DNA of 64,000 nt, from assembly GCF_012844225.1 (NCBI RefSeq), contig NZ_JABAGQ010000011.1:87800-151799 (forward strand), in the 5' to 3' direction. Positions 59,468 to 64,000 of this stretch are shown piece after piece. The first letter of the stretch is position 1. Every line of letters starts with the position of its first letter. This DNA is from Rhodococcus sp. 105337. Its GTDB lineage: Bacteria; Actinomycetota; Actinomycetes; Mycobacteriales; Mycobacteriaceae. The position numbers and the translations under genes are program-made. A model generated the notes under the pieces. The model worked only from the letters and a program-made list of their open reading frames with translations, made no database searches and was not told the DNA's origin.

Positions 59468-60475
59468 TCACGGCTGCACCCCCGCGTACTCCGTCAGCCA
59501 GCGCATGCCCGGACCCCGGGTACGCGCGATGCCCTTGTACTCGGCCATGTCCTCGGGCAGTTCCTCGAGCACCCGGTACAGGCGATCGGCCCATTCGGGT
59601 ACCAGGGCAATGTCCTCGAGCGGGAGCAGGTGCGTGCGGATCAGGAACATGATCGTCCCCGACACCCCGAGCCGGACGAGGTGCTGCACCTCCACACGGA
59701 GGTGCAGCCTGCGTCCCACTTCGCCGAGTGGTCCCTCACCGAGCGTGCGACGGTCGTGACCCCACACCGGGTACGTCTCGGTGGACTGGTCCAGCCGCCG
59801 ATCCACGCTCAGCGACCAGTTCGTGCGTCGATACCGTTGTCCTGCTTCGAGTTTCATGAGGAACTGTTGTGCGCGGGGAATCACGCCTTCGGTGTGAACG
59901 CGCGGAACCGGCCCGTGAATCTGCAGGAAACTCATGCCGACGTCGAAACGCAGCGACCAGTCGGCGGCGAACGTCACCAAACCGGCGTCGCCCCACAACT
60001 CGCCGTTCCGTTGATCGAGCAGCACGACATCTTCCTGGATGTGCCGGCCGACGTAGCGCAACGGCGGCTCCGGAAGAGTGGTGCGTTCACCGAAGACAAA
60101 GGCCTGCTCGACGTCGAGCGCCCGATTGCACCAGCGCCACAGCTTGCCGTCGCGTACGAGGGAGAACGTCTGGGGGTATGCCTCCTCGAGCATCTTCATC
60201 AGCGTGAGCATCGCGTCCCACTGTGCGATCTCCATGTGCGGTAACGACTGGAACCGCGTCGGGTCCGTGTCGAGGATGCGGTCGCGTTCGGCGAGGTCGT
60301 CGAGGTAGAAGCCGTCGACGTCGACGGGGTGCTCCCCCCACCGTCCCGCCGGCGTGGTCACCGGAATTCCGGCCGGTTCGACGTTGGTGCTGTACCGGTA
60401 GGTGTCTCGTGGAAATGGGAAGGGGAACCGCACAATCCGCTCCGGAAGAATCCCGCGGTCTGCTATCGCGCTCAC
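59468..60475 (-). CDS. DUF3445 haem-dependent oxidative N-demethylase-like protein
   Basis: 335 residues from a GTG overlapping the reductase stop. The DUF3445 family is represented by DmmD of dimethylamine monooxygenase and by haem-dependent oxidative N-demethylase. Visible features are the N-terminal RFPFPFPRDTYRYSTNVEP, RYVGRHIQEDVVLLD and QRYRRTNWSLSVDRRL, then a SGTIMFLIRTHLLPL segment. With the reductase and zinc-ribbon protein upstream it would form a multicomponent oxygenase that demethylates a secondary or tertiary amine. Confidence 0.8.
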   Translation of the reverse strand: MSAIADRGILPERIVRFPFPFPRDTYRYSTNVEPAGIPVTTPAGRWGEHPVDVDGFYLDDLAERDRILDTDPTRFQSLPHMEIAQWDAMLTLMKMLEEAYPQTFSLVRDGKLWRWCNRALDVEQAFVFGERTTLPEPPLRYVGRHIQEDVVLLDQRNGELWGDAGLVTFAADWSLRFDVGMSFLQIHGPVPRVHTEGVIPRAQQFLMKLEAGQRYRRTNWSLSVDRRLDQSTETYPVWGHDRRTLGEGPLGEVGRRLHLRVEVQHLVRLGVSGTIMFLIRTHLLPLEDIALVPEWADRLYRVLEELPEDMAEYKGIARTRGPGMRWLTEYAGVQP

Positions 60476-61467
60476 AGGTCCAGCTCCAATCGCTCACCGC
60501 GAGCGCGGGAAACACACGGCATCATGCAGTCGCCGACGGCCTTCTCGGCTTCGCTCAGGTACATGTCACGGTGGTCGACCCCGCCGCCCCTCACCGGTAG
60601 ACGGCACTCGCCGCACACTCCCTGACGGCAGAGGCTGGGCACCGCCAGTCCTTCCGATTCGAGAGCTTCGAGGAGGCTGACTCCCGAATCGACGGTGACG
60701 TCCACACCGGTGCGGCCCAAATGGGCGGTGAACGGGTTTCCGGGGTCGAGATCGCCGACACCGAAGTGTTCGTAGTGCACGCGCGCGTCTGGCCACCCGT
60801 CTTGGCGAGCCCTGCCGGTGAGCGCGTCGATCAGGCCGGGCGGGCCGCACACGTACAGGTGGGTGCCGAGCGGCTGGTCGAGCAACGCCGGTTCCATGTG
60901 CGCCCAGAAACTCTCCGGCGTGTTGTAGATATGCAACCGGTCACGGCAGAGTTCGCGCAGGTCCTCGAGGTACGGCCCGTCGCCCTCGCGGAAGATGTAG
61001 TGCACCTCGAAGGACCGTCCCCATTTTCGCGCGGCACGCACGTGCGACAGGATCGGTGTCACACCGATACCGCCCGCGACGAGCACGTGGTGGCGCGCGG
61101 TGAGGACCGGGGCGAAAGCGCTGCGGGGCATCCCCGCCCGCACCACTTGCCCGACCCCGAGTTCGTGGACCCATCGAGATCCGCCCCGGCCGTGCTCGTC
61201 GAGGCGCACAGAAATCGAATAGTGGTCGGGTTCGAACTCGGGACCCGTGAGCGAATACGCGTTGCGGCGTGGACGCCCGTCGACGCCGGTGCCGCACGAG
61301 AGCACCAGGTGGCTGCCTGGCGTGAACGATGGAAGCGTGCGTCCCGCGGCGTCGGCGCAGCGCACGTGCCGGACCCCCTGCGTAAGCGGTACGACCTCGG
61401 CAACGGTGAGCACGAGGCTCGTCTCGTCGACCGAGGATCGGACGTCGGTCCCTGCTGCCAGTGTCAT
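60472..61467 (-). CDS. oxygenase reductase with FMN/FAD, NAD and [2Fe-2S] domains
   Basis: 331 residues, phthalate-dioxygenase-reductase-like. Flavin domain with RRNAYSLTGPE, NAD domain with VLVAGGIGVTPILSHVRAA and VCGPPGLIDAL. C-terminal plant-type ferredoxin with C280, C285, C288 (LCRQGVCGEC) and C318. It passes NAD(P)H electrons to the oxygenase partner. TGATG junction with the preceding gene and ATGA with the DUF3445 gene. Confidence 0.92.
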   Translation of the reverse strand: MTLAAGTDVRSSVDETSLVLTVAEVVPLTQGVRHVRCADAAGRTLPSFTPGSHLVLSCGTGVDGRPRRNAYSLTGPEFEPDHYSISVRLDEHGRGGSRWVHELGVGQVVRAGMPRSAFAPVLTARHHVLVAGGIGVTPILSHVRAARKWGRSFEVHYIFREGDGPYLEDLRELCRDRLHIYNTPESFWAHMEPALLDQPLGTHLYVCGPPGLIDALTGRARQDGWPDARVHYEHFGVGDLDPGNPFTAHLGRTGVDVTVDSGVSLLEALESEGLAVPSLCRQGVCGECRLPVRGGGVDHRDMYLSEAEKAVGDCMMPCVSRARGERLELDL

Positions 61468-61979
61468 CAACGCTCCTCCGCATCGAACATGTAACCCAGA
61501 TAAGCGCCGTGATGACGCGACACATGGTGATAGACAACCAGTTCCACCGTGCAGGTCGGGCAGGCGGTGACCTGTCCGATCCCGACCGAGGCGAGGTGGG
61601 TGGAGTGGCAATGCGCGCAATAGACGGTGCGTGCTTCGCTGCCGATCGTGATCGGCAGGATCTCGTCATCGAGCAATCCCGCAGCTACAGCCTCCGCGCG
61701 GGCGGAAAGCACCGGCGCTTCTCCACCGACGAGCACGAGTCGGAATCCCACGCGCGCCGCCGAGAGCCGGCGGCGGAGTGTGTCCGCCGACGCGCCGTTC
61801 CAGTTCGTCGCAAGCCGTAACCAGTCCACTCGGCGACCAGGGAAGGCGGGCAGAACTTTTCGCGCATGCTCGGTTGCAGCGTCACCGAAGGAAAGGATGG
61901 TCACGGCCCGCCCGCCTTCGGCGATGTGCTGCTCCTCGTGCCAGCGCGGCACGCTCGTGGTTTCCATACACACGCTCAT
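61467..61979 (-). CDS. DmmA-like subunit with zinc-ribbon/rubredoxin-like motif
   Basis: 170 residues (166 from the second Met). Two CxxC pairs, C121/C124 (VYCAHC) and C140/C143 (TACPTC), form a metal knuckle. The N-terminal part resembles dimethylamine monooxygenase subunit DmmA-family proteins, with a VDWLRLATNWN segment. Co-translation with the reductase supports one complex. Function inferred from family and context. Confidence 0.75.
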   Translation of the reverse strand: MSVCMETTSVPRWHEEQHIAEGGRAVTILSFGDAATEHARKVLPAFPGRRVDWLRLATNWNGASADTLRRRLSAARVGFRLVLVGGEAPVLSARAEAVAAGLLDDEILPITIGSEARTVYCAHCHSTHLASVGIGQVTACPTCTVELVVYHHVSRHHGAYLGYMFDAEER

Positions 61980-61988
61980 GACGTATCC

Positions 61989-62366
61989 CTACGGCGCGAA
62001 GGTGCGTTGGCCGACATAGAAGGCGAGCGCGCCTTCCGGGGTTGTGAAGCGGATCCGGGAACCCTTCGGGAAGAAGATCGCGTCCCTGGCGCGTGCGGTG
62101 GCCACCTGGCCGGTGTCGAGGTTCTCGAGCCGGAACTCTCCTTCCAGCACGACCTTCATCTCGTCGTATTCGTACAGGTAGTCGAGCGGTGCATCGGTGG
62201 GCTGCAGGGCGAAGTAACCGGCGGCCATGTCCGACCCTCCGGGGTTCGGGTAGACGTCGTCGATGTATCCCTGTGTGCCGGGAAACTCGTCGGTGGACAT
62301 CTGCGGCAGCGACTTCCAGAAATCTGCTGTAACCAGGAAAGTTGGCACGATGCGTGTTTCGACCAT
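61989..62366 (-). CDS. cupin-domain protein at the head of the N-demethylase-like operon
   Basis: 125 residues from the ATG at 62366. One cupin barrel: LDYLYEYDEMKVVLEGEFRL and ARDAIFFPKGSRIRFTTPEG. The usual first-motif His residues are absent (EYDEM), so metal binding may differ from enzymatic cupins. It is 9 bases upstream of the DmmA-like gene and first in the operon; it could sense or bind the substrate. Confidence 0.82.
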   Translation of the reverse strand: MVETRIVPTFLVTADFWKSLPQMSTDEFPGTQGYIDDVYPNPGGSDMAAGYFALQPTDAPLDYLYEYDEMKVVLEGEFRLENLDTGQVATARARDAIFFPKGSRIRFTTPEGALAFYVGQRTFAP

Positions 62367-62704
62367 GAGGAGTCCTTCGAACGAGGCCGGTGATCCGGCC
62401 GTGTCGGGGGAAGCGCGCCGATCGCTGGCGTGAAACACACGATAGTGGCAAGAAACGCGATGGCGGTTTCATCATGGTTAACTCGTGTAACCGACTCCTT
62501 CCCTATCGATCCCACAGCGAGACCGGCACTGCCACCTCCTCAGCCGATTGCGCCGCCCTCACCGCATGCCGCGAATAAGGCCACCGATGAGTGCCGGGGC
62601 ACCCCCCGACGATGAGTGGGGTGTGTCGACGGCGACTGGCGGTTGACCCGTGGCGGCGAATGAAAACTGACCCCGGCGTGCCGCTTCCGATGCTCGGCGA
62701 CGAG
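62367..62704. other. 338-base intergenic region upstream of the cupin/N-demethylase operon
   Basis: No gene seen. It should contain the operon promoter. An inverted repeat GGTTA–actcgtg–TAACC at 62476–62492 lies 110 bases upstream of the cupin start and may be an operator. A direct repeat CGATGAGTG occurs twice near 62585–62616. Confidence 0.45.
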
Positions 62705-63235
62705 TCACGGTAGAAGTTGCAGAGGGCCGGGGCCGTTCCGTCGAAGGTTCACCAGTTGAGCGAGGCTGGTCACGAGCACCGCCAGGAACCCGGCAGGCCA
62801 GAAGAAACCGAACAGATCGAGCAAGGTCGGCTTCCATGAGAAGACGAGAGCGAAAACCCCCACGGCTGGAAAAACGAAAAATGCGGCCGTGGTCAGCCGG
62901 GCAACACGCTGGCGCGGCATGAACACAGGTATCAGGCACACGAAAACCGGCAGCGCAAGCACAGGCACGATCACATTCCCGAAGTAACTTTGGATCGAAG
63001 CGTTGCAGACCTCACGATTCGGGACTTCCGGCGAGTACATGTCCAACTCGCAATCCGTAATCTGCAGCATCGGGCCGGTAGCTGCACCGATTCCGAGCAG
63101 CACAACTATGGCGGCCATGAGAATCCAGCCCACACGGATCGCGATCATCGAGAGATCATGCAGCATCTGAATCGTTGACGCCCGCACCCGATCAGCAGTG
63201 TCCCCGGTCGAAGTACAAGGCAGACTGCCTGTCAT
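62705..63235 (-). CDS. multi-pass membrane protein, unknown
   Basis: Up to 176 residues; the ATG at 63166 (MLHDLSMIAIRV) is the more natural start, giving 153. Four hydrophobic segments, an extracytoplasmic loop with two Cys (ITDCELDMYSPEVPNREVCN) that could form a disulfide, and a short basic end. No family recognised. Confidence 0.65.
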   Translation of the reverse strand: MTGSLPCTSTGDTADRVRASTIQMLHDLSMIAIRVGWILMAAIVVLLGIGAATGPMLQITDCELDMYSPEVPNREVCNASIQSYFGNVIVPVLALPVFVCLIPVFMPRQRVARLTTAAFFVFPAVGVFALVFSWKPTLLDLFGFFWPAGFLAVLVTSLAQLVNLRRNGPGPLQLLP

Positions 63236-63327
63236 CTAAGGCGCGGGCAGCCGTTACGTCGACAACGCCGGGATCGGACCCCCGCGATGGTTGTGATCAT
63301 GGCTGCGCCGATGCGGGTGCGGAACGC

Positions 63328-63798
63328 TCACCACACGTCGATCACGCCGCGGCACGTGTTGGTCGGGATGCTCCACAACGGAAGGCTGTTGACTGCACGG
63401 AACGTGAATTCGACCCGGCCAGGTCCCGTGCCCAAGAAGAAAGTCGCCGTACCGGCAGGGACAGTGGAGCGGATCGATGTGTTTTCCGTTCCCCGGGCGC
63501 CGGTGTCGGTGTTGTGCCAGTCGAGGCGGATATCCGTGTTGTAACCGCCCGCGAGGAACCAGAAGGACGATGCCGTCCCGAGGGTCACGACGACACTCCC
63601 CGACACCCGTTGGTCGACGGTGACGCTGGTCTGTACGTACGGCTGATCGAGAATGTAGGGACTCAGGCTGAAACAAGGCTGAGTAAGCGGCACTTTCGTT
63701 TCCCCTGCCGCCGTGCCGGTTCCCGTCGTCACTCCTGCTATTACAGCCGCGGCCGCGAATCCAGCTGCGACGATGCGTCGACGGATCGGAGTAGACAT
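63328..63798 (-). CDS. secreted protein, unknown
   Basis: 156 residues. A basic start (MSTPIRRRIV), hydrophobic helix and probable cleavage near TAAGE at about 31–33 mark a signal peptide. The mature 120 residues are rich in Thr, Ser and Val with beta-strand character (VSGSVVVTLGTASSFWFLAG) and two Cys (PCFSL, NTCRG) near the ends, likely disulfide-bonded. Resembles small mycobacterial-type secreted proteins of unknown role. Confidence 0.7.
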   Translation of the reverse strand: MSTPIRRRIVAAGFAAAAVIAGVTTGTGTAAGETKVPLTQPCFSLSPYILDQPYVQTSVTVDQRVSGSVVVTLGTASSFWFLAGGYNTDIRLDWHNTDTGARGTENTSIRSTVPAGTATFFLGTGPGRVEFTFRAVNSLPLWSIPTNTCRGVIDVW

Positions 63799-63942
63799 GA
63801 ATTCTCACCCTTCGTGGGGGACTTCGGTCGGGCGGAGTCCATCACGCTGCCGGCCGCAGAATTTCGTTCTCGGAGAAGATCACAAACTACGAACCGAGGA
63901 TCGCGTGCGTCTCCCACTCGATCGGGACTGCCCCCGGTTTGG

Positions 63943-63974
63943 TTGACATCTGATCTGTGAGGATCACTCCTCAC
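63943..63974 (+). promoter_or_regulatory. promoter and operator for a gene at the right edge
   Basis: TTGACA (63943–63948) is a consensus -35. GTGAGGA (63957–63963) and TCCTCAC (63968–63974) form a perfect 7-base inverted repeat with a 4-base spacer, in the region expected for -10 to +1. Repressor control of the edge gene is likely. Confidence 0.45.
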
Positions 63975-63992
63975 GATGGAAGGATGTTTCCC

Positions 63993-64000
63993 ATGCCGAA
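63993..64000 (+). CDS. start of a gene cut by the window edge
   Basis: ATG at 63993 follows GGAAGG at 63978–63983 at good ribosome-site spacing; an in-frame ATG at 63984 is less well placed. Only two codons are visible, so the product is unknown. Confidence 0.3.

Overview
The window is high-GC actinobacterial DNA, most likely from a Rhodococcus or close relative in the order Mycobacteriales. The order nrtR–nadA–nadB–nadC ... hisDCB–hisH–hisA–hisN–hisF–hisI ... trpE–(membrane protein)–trpC–trpB–trpA–lgt ... pyk–tesB, read right to left, is the order I know from Mycobacterium. A WhiB7 regulator with an AT-hook, a wax-ester synthase/DGAT and a lycopene cyclase also fit. GTG starts and 4-base GTGA/ATGA overlaps are frequent. 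I saw no rRNA, tRNA, CRISPR array, transposase or phage gene.

Layout. 1–3.9 kb: the start of a complex I operon (nuoABCD and the first codons of nuoE) behind a stand-alone receiver-domain protein. 3.9–10 kb: a damaged glycosyltransferase gene, a 600-base gene desert, a manganese catalase, a small membrane protein and the methionine ABC transporter metQNI. 10–15.2 kb: a 2-oxoglutarate oxygenase, a DJ-1/PfpI protein with its MarR regulator, then tesB and pyk. 15.2–23.3 kb: a catalase-like protein, a TM2 protein, lgt and the tryptophan operon. 23.3–30.5 kb is accessory: an extradiol dioxygenase with divergent MarR, a pair of acyl-CoA dehydrogenases, a 4-OT tautomerase, whiB7 with a structured leader, a divergent MurE-like ligase and a hotdog thioesterase. 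30.6–44.5 kb: a YeiH-type transporter with a tiny coupled membrane protein, then the histidine genes. These are split by about 4.5 kb carrying SDR, alpha/beta hydrolase, TetR and a peptide-binding lipoprotein, and again by an MFS gene. 44.7–54.4 kb: a secreted GH1 glycosidase, a DUF2470 protein, WS/DGAT, lycopene cyclase, nadABC with nrtR, and an aldo-keto reductase. 54.3–64 kb: an MFS exporter with divergent MerR, a TipAL-type MerR, a thioredoxin-reductase-like/methyltransferase fusion with a divergent XRE-cupin regulator, a four-gene operon resembling dimethylamine monooxygenase/haem N-demethylase systems, and two uncharacterised envelope proteins.

Working together. The trp and his sets supply complete or nearly complete pathways. 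NrtR very likely controls nadABC through an inverted repeat abutting its start codon. Several accessory modules are a regulator divergent from its target with a visible palindrome between them. The strongest regulatory signal is the whiB7 leader, which has a small upstream ORF, an intrinsic terminator, and an upstream segment that can pair with the terminator's 5' arm instead.
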